64,000 bases of DNA, from contig CM055265.1 in the NCBI GenBank assembly GCA_029237695.1, positions 109,666,773-109,730,772 of the forward strand, in the 5' to 3' direction. Below are positions 11,480 through 23,082 of the stretch, in pieces (the stretch's first letter is position 1; every line of letters starts with the position of its first letter). A program made the translations under genes and the position numbers. This DNA comes from Conchocele bisecta (Eukaryota; Mollusca; Bivalvia; Lucinida; Thyasiridae). The notes beneath the pieces were generated by a model. It made no database searches, was not told the origin of the DNA, and saw only the letters and a list, made by a program, of their open reading frames with translations.

Positions 11480-14400
11480 ATGCCACAGATCAGTTTCACA
11501 CCGGCGCTTTCGCTAGGATTACTTCTAATCGTGCTCGCACATTGTTGTCTTCACATGGATGGATACAAGTCGTATCATGAAATACCCTCAGTCCACACCA
11601 GTTTGTGCATACGTTCACTTAGTAAAGTTTTCAGACAGTCGTGCACACCACAAAATCCTAGAGGAAGGGAAAATTTGACATTGTTGACATTGATGCTATT
11701 ACTTAGCGGTGATATTCAGCAAAATCCAGGCCCAGCAGTGGAGCAAAACGTATACCCCTGCGGAATGTGTGACCTGCCAGTTACATGGGATCATGTAGAA
11801 GCCATTTGCTGCGATGAATGCGACATGTGGATTCACAAATCATGCATTGAATTATGCTCAGCTGATTATGACCTACTGGTGAAATACCCCAACATACAAT
11901 GGCTTTGTTGCAAATGTGATAATATGAACGTGAGCAGCTTTACATTCAGAAGTTTTGAGCTTAGCACATCAAATTACTACTCTCCATTATCGGATGTCAA
12001 CTCCACGTTTGAATCAATCACATCAAAATCGGTATTTAGCCCATTACAGACTAGTAGCCCAGTACCCAACATCCCCAGGAACCAGTCCGGAAGAAGCATA
12101 CGTACATCTTCATCCTCATCACGGAAATCAGACACGGTCAATAAATCAGAACTTTCGTCAGTATACTGTATTTCTGAAAAACGCAACCTACGTATTTTGA
12201 ACATTAATTGTAGAAGTATCGTAGGATCCAAAAACTCTGAATTTCGGGCAGCATTACATTATATTAAACCTGACTAGTATGTGGTACCGAGTCATGGCTG
12301 AAAGGTATTAAACCCGGGAAAGCAGCCACCAAAGATGCAATTTTATCGAGTGAAATATTTCCTGATCACTATAAAGTGTTTCGTAATGACAGAGGAACCC
12401 TAGGAGGTGTATTTGTGTTAGTCCACAAAGACATTGTGGTGGAAGAAAAACCAGAATTTGTTACAAAATGTGAAATTGAGTGTGTGAAAATTAAGCTCAC
12501 AGGGAACAAGGAACTTTTCATAGCATCTTATTACATGCCACATAGAAATATATCTGATATCAACGAACTCGGAAAATCTCTGAAGGATATGTCCATTGGA
12601 AAAAACAAACACATTATTATTCGCGGGGGACTTTAATTGCCCAGATATTGACTGGAAATACGCTTACTGTAAAGCCTTCCGCGCCAGAACGAGATGTACA
12701 ACAGGCTCTATTAGACCTTACTATTGAGTACAACCTCACACAAAATGCACGATATACCTACCCGAGAAGACAACTTATTAGACCTTATTTTTACATCAAA
12801 TCCTACTTTGGTCAAATCATCAGTGAATGCACCAGGCATATCAGATCACGACATGGTTGTAACCGACTACTCGGACACAAAACCATTTATAGTTTAAACA
12901 AAAAACCTAGGAAGTGCTACAAATTTTCTACAGCAAATTGGCAGGAAGTGGGAACTGAAACGCAGGCTATTTCTGAGCAACTGATTGACATGTACAACAA
13001 TGGCGAAAACGTGCACAGCCTATGGGACTACTTCAAGGCGGCATTACAAACCTGCATTGACAAACACATACAATCAAAGATGCAACGTTTCACAAACACG
13101 TTACCATGGTTTAATCGAAAGTTGAAGAAATTATTAAAACGTAAAGCAAGACTGTATAAACAGGCAAAAAAGACAAACAAGTGGGGAAATTACAAGAAAA
13201 CACAGAAAGAATGTCAAAGACAATTTAGGAAAGCTGAATGGTCACACATCAATAATGTAATTAATGAAGGTCTGAAAGAAAACAAAAAACAATACTAAAC
13301 CGTTTTGGAGATATGTAAAATGAAACGCGAAGATAATGTGGGCGTGGCCCCTCTAAAGCGACACGGAAACTTAATAACAGACAGTAAAGAAAAAGCGGAA
13401 ATATTTGTAGAACAGTTCAAATCAGTCTTCACAACAGATCAAGATGTAGACGACCTACCTCCAGTATCAAAATACATCTCAGAATCTATCCACCCTCTTA
13501 TTATTGGGAAAGACGGGGTTGAAAAAATACTAAAAAACACTAAAATAAACAAAGCCTCCGGACCGGACAGCATACCGAATCGTGTACTGAAGGAATGCGC
13601 AACACAGCTAGCTCCAGGCATATCAACAATCTTCCAGCGTTCTGTTGAAGACGGTGAACTCCCTATTGATTGGAGAAGCGCAAATGTCGCGCCTATATTT
13701 AAGAAAGGAGACCGACACCTTGCAGAAAACTATCGCCCAGTATCGTTAACATCTGTACTATCTAAACAATTAGAACATATTATCTGCCATCACATATTAA
13801 ACCACCTAGACAAACATAGTGTTCTCACATCGTTAAATCATGGCTTTCGTAGTGGATATTCATGTGAAACCCAATTAGTAGTGACTGCCCACGACATCGT
13901 AAAATCATTCGATAAAAACGAGCAAGTAGACATTATGATATTGGACTTCAGTAAAGCCTTTGACACTGTGCCCCATGACAAGCTGCTTCACAAACTAAAC
14001 TCATATGGCATACGGGGACCACTCCATAAATGGCTAAACTCATTTCTATCCCAGAGACACATGCGAGTAGTTAATGAGGGTGAATATTCACAGGAAGTAC
14101 CAGTTCTATCCGGCGTACCCCAGGGCACCGTCCTTGGGCCCCTACTATTTCTATGTCACATCAACGACCTACCAGAGTGTGTAAAGTCTCAAACACGTCT
14201 GTTTGCGTATGACTGTTTGCTGTATAGATCTATTAAAAGCGAAAGAGACCAATACTATTCTTCAAGAGGATCTGAATCAGCTTCACTTATGGGCAAATAG
14301 ATGGGTGGGGATGAGGTTTAATGGAAAAAAAATGCTACGTACTCAGTGTTAAAAATAAATCCTCACACTTCTATAATATAAACAACCAAATACTTCAACA

Positions 14401-15070
14401 AGTAAGCCAAAATCCTTATCTGGGACTAACTTTTTCAGAGGATCTAAAGTGGAACATACATATTAACAATGTCGTTAAAAAATCAAGCTCTACACTTGGA
14501 TTCTTGCGTAGAAACCTAAGACATTGTCCTAAAGATTGCAAGAAAAACGCATATATCTCATTAGTACGTTCACAACTTGAATACGGCTGCATAATTTGGG
14601 ACCCACCCTATACCCAAAAAGATATAGACCGACTCGAGCGTGTAAACCGTCTGGCAGCCCGTTTTATTACAAACGACTACAAATCAAGGGAGGAAGGAAC
14701 CGTCACAAACATGCTCCGCGAACTAGAACTCCCGGCCTTAAAGGACAGACGACGCGACCAACGATTGGCGTTCTTATTCAAGGTGGCGGAAGGGCTGGTA
14801 CCAGCGATAAATATCGACGACTTCCTACGAAAACAACGACCTAAGCGAACAATCCGAGCAAAACGTTTTGAACAATTTGTAACTAAAAATGTAGTGGAAA
14901 ATTCAGTAAACAACAATACTAAGTGTTTCGATCCTCTTTCAGCAAAAACAGAAGCCTACAAACATTCCTATTTCCCGCGAACGACATTAGACTGGAACCG
15001 CCTAAATGACAATATAGTGTGTGCTAAAACTTTAGACAATTTCAAAGTGCTACTCAGCAAAAGTGACTAA
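11480..15070 (+). pseudogene. CR1 polyprotein: 2A-like peptide, PHD finger, endonuclease, RT
   Basis: ATG 11,480 opens a hydrophobic leader (SLGLLLIVLAHCCLH). A 2A-like motif LLSGDIQQNPGP follows at about 11,698-11,742, then a PHD-type C4HC3 finger (CGMC..CCDECDMWIHKSC..WLCCKC, 11,760-11,925). The APE endonuclease starts with LRILNINCRSI (about 12,187), with TESW, YYMPHRN and GDFNCPDIDW blocks spread over frameshifts near 12,275 and 12,630. Reverse transcriptase runs 13,305-14,300 (ASGPDSIPNRVLKEC, GFRSGYSCETQL, ILDFSKAFDTVPHD, VPQGTVLGPLLFL). The catalytic FADD box reads FAYD, so the first catalytic Asp of that box is lost. Two more frameshifts near 14,255 and 14,330 precede the C-terminal domain (YISLVRSQLEYGCIIWDP). 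It is non-functional as assembled. Confidence 0.85.
11698..11742 (+). other. 2A-like ribosome-skipping motif
   Basis: The coding text SGDIQQNPGP matches the D-x-E-x-NPGP consensus of 2A peptides except for Gln in place of Glu. 2A-like sequences near the N-terminus of CR1-like elements are known in several invertebrates. The usual role is to release the N-terminal leader from the downstream polyprotein during translation. Activity of the DIQQ variant is an inference. Confidence 0.7.
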
Positions 15071-15797
15071 ATTACAAACGCTCTCTCTCTCCACTGTATT
15101 AAAGCCAGAACTGGATTCTACAGTGCAACCCCATACAGATACAGATACAGACGTGAATCATGAATGAAAGTGGAAAAAAGATGTTTTTTAGATCGGTGAA
15201 TGATCACAATTGGACGAACTTTGTATGGTTGGAGTTGCTAATGTATATGGTCATGGTGCACCACTTTAGTTTGAGCTGTCGATCAGTTATTGGTCAAATA
15301 TGACCGATAATCCACGCCGGACGGCCTTCCATTCTGTGTGAGATTCTTTGTATGGTTGGAGTCTCTAACGTATATGATCATGGTGTACGACTTTAGTGTG
15401 AGCTGGCGATCAGCTATCGGCCAAATATGACCGATAATCCAGCCGGACGGCCTCCGATTCTGTGTGAGATTCTTTCGTACACGCAACTTTCGCTTTGGAT
15501 GGGGTAATCAAAACGCGAATAACTCAATAAATACTTGAAACAGCGATTTGAAGTGAGTATATTCACACACCTAATACCTTTATCGATTGCCAGAGACATA
15601 TTTCATACATTTAATCGATGTTTATTGTGTTTGTGCGAGCCGGAAAAAAGAGGGCTCTTTCTATAATAACGCTATTTATAGTCACCTTGAATTAACGTTA
15701 TGTACTGTACGAGACCAAGTGGGTGGGGTAATGGGATCTTTTTTAATAGGCATTTTTTTGGTGTCATAGGTCCGAGTCTTCCACCTGTGGTCTATAG

Positions 15798-16083
15798 TAC
15801 ATGTAACTGGCGTTACGTTGATCGATTTCGTAATTCTTTTTTCAAGGAAAATCGCAGTCGTCCTAAGGTAATATAATCATAGTACATATCGTATTCGAAA
15901 CATAGGCTGACAATGGAATCGAATTTGACGGGGGTTAAGCCGGCCAATCAATGCATCTTAAATCAATAGTGACCAATATTGATGCGGGATTTAGCGTTTC
16001 CATAGAGACGGTCGGATAGTGTCGACGGCTATACGTACAAAGAATATACATCAAAGAACATATTTGGGCTGACAATGGAATCT
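15798..16083. other. Interior of giant element, no gene
   Basis: It contains the direct repeat of 10,099-10,176 at 15,851-15,928. The rest shows no coding signal. Confidence 0.4.
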
Positions 16084-16470
16084 AGCGAACAGTGTAGACC
16101 CAGATCAGCCTGTACACGTATGATGCTGATCGATATTCGGTAACGGTACTCGCTTCGGTAGCATAAATTACAACGGTAAAACGTTTTATTCATATCGTCA
16201 CGTTGACCGAATAGCGAACAGTGTAGACCCAGATCAGCCTGTACACGTATGACGCTGATCGCTGTTCGTTAACGGTACTCGATCCGGTAGCATAAATTAC
16301 AACGGTAAAACGTTTTATTCATTATCGTCACGTTGACCGAATAGCGAACAGTGTAGACCCAGATCAGCCTGTACACGTATGACGCTGATCGATATTCGGT
16401 AACGGTATTCGATCCGGTAGCATAAATTACAACGGTAATACGTTTTATTCATATCGTCTAAACATACTTC
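16084..16470. repeat. Tandem array, about 128-131 bp, three units
   Basis: Three units each start AGCGAACAGTGTAGACCCAG (16,084; 16,212; 16,343) and run through TGATCG..ATTCGGTAACGGTA and TAAATTACAACGGTAA. The unit core is the same palindromic family found singly at 43,040 and 45,838, here amplified. Confidence 0.85.
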
Positions 16471-16484
16471 AAGTTTCACCTTGT

Positions 16485-16695
16485 CCGTCCGTCCGTCCGT
16501 CTATCCGTTTAATTTTTAATACTTTCGCAAAACCTTAACCTCGGGTAAATGACCTATATTTTCATTGCTCGGAATTGGTTCATAGTTCACACACGCATTG
16601 TCCCAATGGTTCTCTAACGCCCTGTGACAAATATACGTCCGCGCCCATAAACCCAGGGGCAAGGTTACATACTTTACGGCGTCCAGAAGTCTTAA
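16485..16695. repeat. Single dispersed monomer of the 166-bp satellite
   Basis: A short CCGT microsatellite (16,485-16,502) is followed by AACCTTAACCTCGGGTAAAT .. TCACACACGCATTG .. CGCCCTGTGACAAAT .. CCAGGGGCAAGG. This is an older, diverged copy of the monomer amplified at 56.8-61.3 kb. Nothing gene-like follows up to the gap at 17,013. Confidence 0.7.
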
Positions 16696-17012
16696 CGCTC
16701 TGGATTATTGGTCGCCATAGGGGTCATTTTGCAGACTACTAGTATGGCCATAAATCAAACAACATCATTAACTCAATATACGACAGCAACAACACGTATG
16801 GATGATGTTGTTGTCCGTTACAATGCGTGGACAGTATATACATGCATATATTACATGTACATCCTATATAATGAATTTTATGCGAACGTGTGCCACTACG
16901 GACGAGACAGCAATAACAAACGTTATCAGTACTTTAAAGACACAGGATGTCAGATATGCCCAGAAAATGATGATTAATAAAACAGATTACTAAAACATAA
17001 TTTTATTGCACA

Positions 17013-17512
17013 NNNNNNNNNNNNNNNNNNNNNNNNNNNNNNNNNNNNNNNNNNNNNNNNNNNNNNNNNNNNNNNNNNNNNNNNNNNNNNNNNNNNNNNN
17101 NNNNNNNNNNNNNNNNNNNNNNNNNNNNNNNNNNNNNNNNNNNNNNNNNNNNNNNNNNNNNNNNNNNNNNNNNNNNNNNNNNNNNNNNNNNNNNNNNNNN
17201 NNNNNNNNNNNNNNNNNNNNNNNNNNNNNNNNNNNNNNNNNNNNNNNNNNNNNNNNNNNNNNNNNNNNNNNNNNNNNNNNNNNNNNNNNNNNNNNNNNNN
17301 NNNNNNNNNNNNNNNNNNNNNNNNNNNNNNNNNNNNNNNNNNNNNNNNNNNNNNNNNNNNNNNNNNNNNNNNNNNNNNNNNNNNNNNNNNNNNNNNNNNN
17401 NNNNNNNNNNNNNNNNNNNNNNNNNNNNNNNNNNNNNNNNNNNNNNNNNNNNNNNNNNNNNNNNNNNNNNNNNNNNNNNNNNNNNNNNNNNNNNNNNNNN
17501 NNNNNNNNNNNN
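17013..17512. other. Assembly gap, exactly 500 N
   Basis: A run of 500 N, a typical placeholder of unknown true size. The sequence immediately after it is the interior of an Academ-like element whose missing end (about 1.2 kb by comparison with the second copy) must lie in the gap. Confidence 0.98.
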
Positions 17513-18004
17513 ATACTCGAATTGTGGATATGGAAAATGTGTGTAGCTAGATTTTCGTTTGTTTTCCATTCATGTTACATAGGCCTCCAATAAGGCAGAG
17601 TTACCAGAAAACAAGTGCCAAATGAGTTCATTGTCTTGTATGAACGGTCATTATTTTGAACAAGAGAGTCGTCCATGATAATTGCTGTATACAAATACCA
17701 GAACAAATATTGCAGCTGAAACTGAATTTGTCTATCATTATTGTAGTAAGCTCATTTCGAGCATGTGGTCGTCAAATTCTTCACAACTGGTCTAGTTTTG
17801 TTTTGTTATATTACAACGCGCATACAACGAGTATGGTATATTCTGTCGTAATGGGACGTTTTGTGTCGTGTACTGCGATAATACTGACACACACAGTCTC
17901 TGACACAAATGCACAGGTGCAAGGAATAATTGCAATATTTCTTACTGGTTTTCGTATTCGGCAATGACCAATAATTTTATGACCTTTACTCAGTTAATAT
18001 ATTG

Positions 18005-21000
18005 TTAGTCGGCCCTATCATCATCACTTTCGTCATCGTCGAAGATTGACGCCTCTCCTTCTGTCAATCATATTGGTACAGTCTTTCAGTCGGCATACAT
18101 CCGTACATTTGAGTCCATTAGATAGACACTGGCAGCTAGGACGTTGGCACACACGGGTACATTTGCATGCAACAAATTCCAATATTGCCTGTGGCTGCTG
18201 GAGCGCCGGTCATCCATTGTATTGCCAGCACACTGTCTTCAATCTTCCATCCATGGTTGTCATTAGTCTTGGAACATCCGTCTCTGCGACCAAGCTGCGT
18301 CTCCAGATGGCACATTGATAGTTTGCTCTTAATGTGTGGCTGGTACAGACAGTCTTCACATGGTGGAAGTTGTCCCGATTCAACTGACCCATTTTTTGCA
18401 CGCCACAACTGGAACCGTAGTTCATTTACCTGGCGGATTGGAGTGCGAGCAGCGTACAACTTGCAGGTGAACTCTTGGATCACAGCAAATGTGTCATCTG
18501 TCAAGCACCATTCCCGTCCTAGTGTTGCCAATGCATGTTGGAACGAGGGTGTATTCTGCAGGAGTTTCATGCCCTTTAATTTACCTTGTCCAGAAAAAGC
18601 ACTGGTTGTGTCGCAGCCGGTGATAGCATGTAGACCCAGTAGTGAATCGCATATGTCATCTCCTGTTGCCGTAGCTATCTTATTGATGCTGATGAGTCTA
18701 GTTCGGTTCCGGTGCCACATCGCATGTACAGTTTGCTGTTCAATTTACCTGGCAAATGCTATGCACAGTATCATGACATCTGTGTCCTCTGCTACTACCG
18801 TCACAGACTCAAATCCAGCATCAGATGCGTGTTTAGCGTGAAGAAGTACACGTGTGTCGGCTTCCTCTTGAGTTGTTTGAAGTTCTTCAACAACTTTCAA
18901 CAGCCGTCCTAGATATCCGGTGACATTTCCGGCCGTTTGTAACATACATCACTTTCACGCCGAGATTTTCCTGCATATTTTGCCAATCGGATGAGAAGAA
19001 TTCAGTCAGCTTTTCCTTGCTTGATGTACACGCTAATAGGCGCCTCCAGTTCTTAATTCTGTGTGTTGCCAGTATTGTTGAGAATAAGACCCCTCCGCTT
19101 GCACCTCTCTTTTTTCGCTCTGCTTGCTTGATAGATGATTCACTGTATACATCAAACACAACATCAATCCGTTCACTAGTAAATCCACTCTGCAATACAT
19201 TGGTGAATAGTTGTTTTGATAACTCTGCAAATGTACTACTGCCATCGCCATGGAGTTTTATGAACGAGAGACATACCATCAATGACTGTGGCGGATGGTA
19301 AGGAGGCATGTTCCTCCGAAGATACTTGTTTTTCAAGGTGTCTTGCCAACGCCGCTTTGTTTTGTTTTTCTTGGTGATCCATCACAATTCGCTAGTGACC
19401 ACGGCATGGGTCCGAGAGGATGCTTCAGTACTTGTTTCATGTCCAGTTGTCTACTATTGGCGATCAATATCATTCTTCCAAATAGATCATGATCTGCTTT
19501 GAGTATTGTTTCTTTATCACTGGATCTAGTGCTGACTTTCTTTTGCATATTTCTGAATGATTTCAGGTTCTGTCTGGGAAGTCTGTCATAGAACGATGTT
19601 CCTTTACTAAGTCTAGACTCGACAAATGCCTGATATGCCTTTTCCCCCTGTTCATGTGCTTTTAGAAGGTCAGTCGTAACATCCTCAGGTGCAGCAATAC
19701 CAGATGATATGCTTAGAAGATCTGCATTTTCGGTTTGAAATGGGTTAATCCAGTTGCTTTCAAGCAATTCAACCACCGACTGAACTTCAGCTTTATTTCT
19801 CCGAATACGTGATGACCCTAGATCAACGTGGCTCAGTCCATGCTCATCTATGTCAATAATGCTACGCAGCTGTTTCAGACTCTGGCAACGATATTCAGCT
19901 GTCAGATAGTACTTGGATACTGCGCTTGATTTCAGACTGAAGCCCTTGGTTCCCCCAGCTGTCTGTGTGTCTTTGTTAACTGTTTCTTCCACAGTTTGAT
20001 CCACTGGAATCCGTCCAAATGTATTACAAGTGCTTCTTTGGACGGAGAATCCACCATCATGTAGTTGTTGGTGTGTACGCGGATGTGTCCTGGTAACCTT
20101 GTCATCTGGGCGTGATAGACAGACAGATAGCGCGCGTAGTTCTGCTTGTCGTACGCAAAACACCAAGGTATCAATGATCTTATCGCATACAAGTGTAGAC
20201 ACCAATTCCCCTCTCTGGACGCTCTTAGAAGTGCCAACATTATTTCAACAATGTCTACGTATGACATCCAGAATCGTGCAAGGGAGCCAGATGTGTGACT
20301 TCGTAGTAGTTCATGGTACTCATCTAGCAAACACAGGACTTGTTCACATGACTTGCTTGCCAACAGTACAGAAAGCGTTTCGTGCTCTATCTGATTGCTT
20401 ACGTCATCGGCTAACACGATCAGTTCTCTGAGCTTCGGTAGTTGAGCAGCATGGGTATCTTCCATCCATGAATAGAACCCCTTCCAAGTAAGCCGAAGCA
20501 GGCCTTCATACACAATCTTGTGTACTCTCACACCACGGTTGTACTGGCGATTCTGCCAGAACACTATCGATTGTCCCTTCTGCTATAACATTTGCCTCTA
20601 CAGCAATGTCACGCAGACCTGCATCGCCGAATCGTTTACCAGATGATAGAAAGTAAATTACATATTTGTGTGAAATGCTCCCATCCTCAGCACTATATTG
20701 TGAAATTCATCTTGGTTATTCCACACAATCTCTGCCGCTTTTGCATACAATGCCTGATCAAAAACGCAGACGACTTCTGGTAATTCGAGAACCGTCATAA
20801 TGTTCTTTGTTTGTTCTAGTATCTGGTGAACAGTTGCCATCTGTGTTGCTGGAGCATTTATTGTAGGTAGATAACCTACTGTAATCTTGTGTGACTTGTT
20901 TGTGGCTATTGGACAGAATATTAAATCCAGTCCATGAGCTGACTTTCTGATTACAGTGTCACTTTGGCGCAATAAAGTCCATACAATGTTTTTCTGCTTA

Positions 21001-22729
21001 GCCTGCTTTGCTTCAGCTATCTCAGAACTGGTGGGTGGGATCGGCATGATGGCTGGTGGACTTTTTCTATCTCGCGAGTCATAGTACGGTACTACGACTG
21101 GCGCAGTGGGCACTGATCTTCTCTTGTCCTTCTGCATGACCGTTCGGCTCGGAGGCATCTGTACTGTTGATACCTGGGATTGTACGATTATCCCATTCAC
21201 CCGATGTGATGTACCTGCACCGCTCAGTGTTTCTTCCCGTCGATCTATGTTATCGTACGCCAATACACTGGGAACACCAGGTTGCATGCTAGAGGGGACA
21301 CTAACGTTATCTTCTTCTTGTGACTGTAATTTCTGAATACACAGAGCCGTGTCAATTTCCTCCAATTTTGAATACGAGATTCCATGACCTAAGCGATTGA
21401 GAATTTTTATGAGTTCAACATTTCCCGTTAATGTCTTCACAGACCAAGGTAATAGGATATGCTTTGACGTTTTAACTTGTCCCATTGTTACAGCGTAGAT
21501 CAAGTCCTGTGCAAACGACCAAACTAACTTCTTTATACGACCTGTCTGGTTACAGCTGTTTAATTCACCCGTCAGGAGGATGGTCATGAACTCTTTCAGC
21601 TTCGGCGGCGTTACCACGTATGATTCGTCTAACTCACTAGGACATGGAGGCCATGGTTGATCATTGGTTGATTCTTTGATTTCGTTTCGCATGTGCAAAG
21701 CTGCATTGGAAATCATGGTTTTCACTTCCGTGTCATTTCCAGGTATCATATCCATATCATTCTTTAGGGTCATGTAGTCATTTGCCAATTGTTCTTTTGA
21801 CAAGTTGTCTGGCATTATTAACAGTCTACCCTGTTTATTGGAAAATATTTGGACACACGAACCAAACTCTAACTCCAGTTTACGGCGTATATGATTTTTT
21901 GTGTGCCGTCTAATTTCAGTTACACTTCTTCTTGCATAAATGCGGTCATTTTATAGTAAGATCTGTCATCTTCGCCACATGTGGGTGTCCTATGAGATCC
22001 GACCGAACATAATCAAACAATTTAGCATATGCTGTTGTCTCTGACATTGTGTATTCTGATATAGTGTCGTTTATAATAGCATCCTGCTCTGCCTTAATCC
22101 TTGTGTATAGTCTGTAACATGGTCTATGATAATAGGCTTCGGCAGCAACTATATCGCGTGATGTTAATGCTAGAATTCGCCTATCTGTTTCTTTTTCCTC
22201 GTCTGAACGATCTGTGGTTACCAGTCGCAATGCCATATCCCGAACTGTAGCATCAGCGCGCAACTCTGAACACTTCACCAACTTTTCCCGTGTATTGGAT
22301 CCTTTCACGTACTTGCTGGTGTCGCAAAATATACACTTGGCAGGATACACATTTGCCTTACTATTGTCTGTCTGTCGATGTGTCCTTTTACGGTCGACAG
22401 TCGACGTAGACGGTGTATTCGGGTGATCATTTTTGGCGGCTATAATTTTGTCCAACGACTTTCTGTGAGTAAACTCATTCCGACATTTCGTTTCATAAAG
22501 TACGCTAGGAATCTCTGCCGATGTTGATTCATGTTCAAGTATGGGGATAAAATCTCTTACTTTTTGCGGCTTCCAAAAGAGTGTTCCATGATGATATGGT
22601 CTTTGATTTTGTCAAATCTCTTACAGACACATCTCTATTGCATATGATACACACCCCACTATCAACTTGCTGTATTTTTGATTGTTTCGGAAACGTTGAT
22701 TCAAAGTCACTGTCTTCTTCAGATGCCAT
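18005..22729 (-). pseudogene. Academ-like transposase with XPG/FEN-type nuclease, copy 1
   Basis: The gene runs from ATG at 22,727-22,729 to the stop at 18,005-18,007, about 1,575 codons without visible introns. Order: an acidic start, then a C-x2-C finger (CIICNRD, about 22,650), a second finger (CIFCDTSKYVKGS..VKCSEL..YYHRPCYRLY, 22,335-22,105), a long middle region without known domain, and three motifs that align with the XPG/FEN nuclease core. These are EEADTRVLLH (about 18,860), AEDTDVMIL (about 18,780) and ITGCDTTSAFSG (about 18,615). A CXC-like Cys-rich tail (CKCTRVC..CQCLSNGLKC) and an acidic end follow. XPG nuclease plus a Cys-rich finger is what is described for AcademX transposases. 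Single-base indels break the frame near 22,555, 21,950, 20,660, 19,340, 18,900, 18,730 and 18,350. Most are absent or elsewhere in copy 2. Confidence 0.6.
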
Positions 22730-23082
22730 TGTTGATTAGTTTTACATTGTACACGAATTAGTATTGTATATGTTTTAGTTTAAACTGTACACACTGCTGT
22801 AGTATGATGGTGTTAGTCTAACAGTAGTGTATCTCTATCAACAACCATTCACGATGGTAGGTAATGTCGAAGAGTCTACGTTTATGGAAATACATTTCGT
22901 GTCCACATTTTCAATAGTTTTTTGACAATATTGTAATGTTTCTGTATCTTCTCGCTGTGCTTCGCTTCAGTAGACATAAGTGTACCATCGCAGCCTGAAA
23001 ATAGAATATATACTGTTACATATATACAAATGACGTAATGTTGTATAGTAGAAAAGTAGGTCTAAGTAATGAGGCTCAATGT

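Larger units (their letters stand above)
11100..15178 (+). mobile_element. CR1-like non-LTR retrotransposon
   Basis: The element lies entirely between the inverted arms of the transposon at 10,595-15,789. A GC-rich stretch (GCGCATGCGCGGCGGAC at about 11,259) lies in its 5' untranslated part. Coding sequence runs 11,480-15,070. The 3' end has a short tandem repeat (CAGATACAGATACAGA) at about 15,136-15,155 in place of a poly(A) tail, as is usual for CR1/L2 elements. Exact boundaries and target duplication were not resolved. Confidence 0.75.
10595..15789. mobile_element. Long-TIR DNA transposon (8-bp TSD) carrying a CR1 LINE
   Basis: The ends are CACAGGTGGAAGACTCGG at 10,595 and its reverse complement ending at 15,789. 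They are flanked by the 8-bp duplication GTCTATAG (10,587-10,594 and 15,790-15,797). The inverted arms are about 490 bp (10,595-11,083) and about 610 bp (15,180-15,789). The right arm is longer because some 137 bp are duplicated in it. The arms are almost identical: a 61-codon open frame is the same in both (10,785-10,970 plus; 15,414-15,599 minus). The interior is a CR1 LINE, so the transposon has no transposase of its own here. An 8-bp TSD fits hAT-, P- or KDZ-type elements. Confidence 0.8.

Noticed and set aside
17003..17593. Open frames of about 190 codons across the gap
   Set aside because: They are made of N positions.
18167..18841. 224-codon plus-strand frame opposite the transposase
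   Set aside because: Shadow of the minus-strand gene; no sensible domain.
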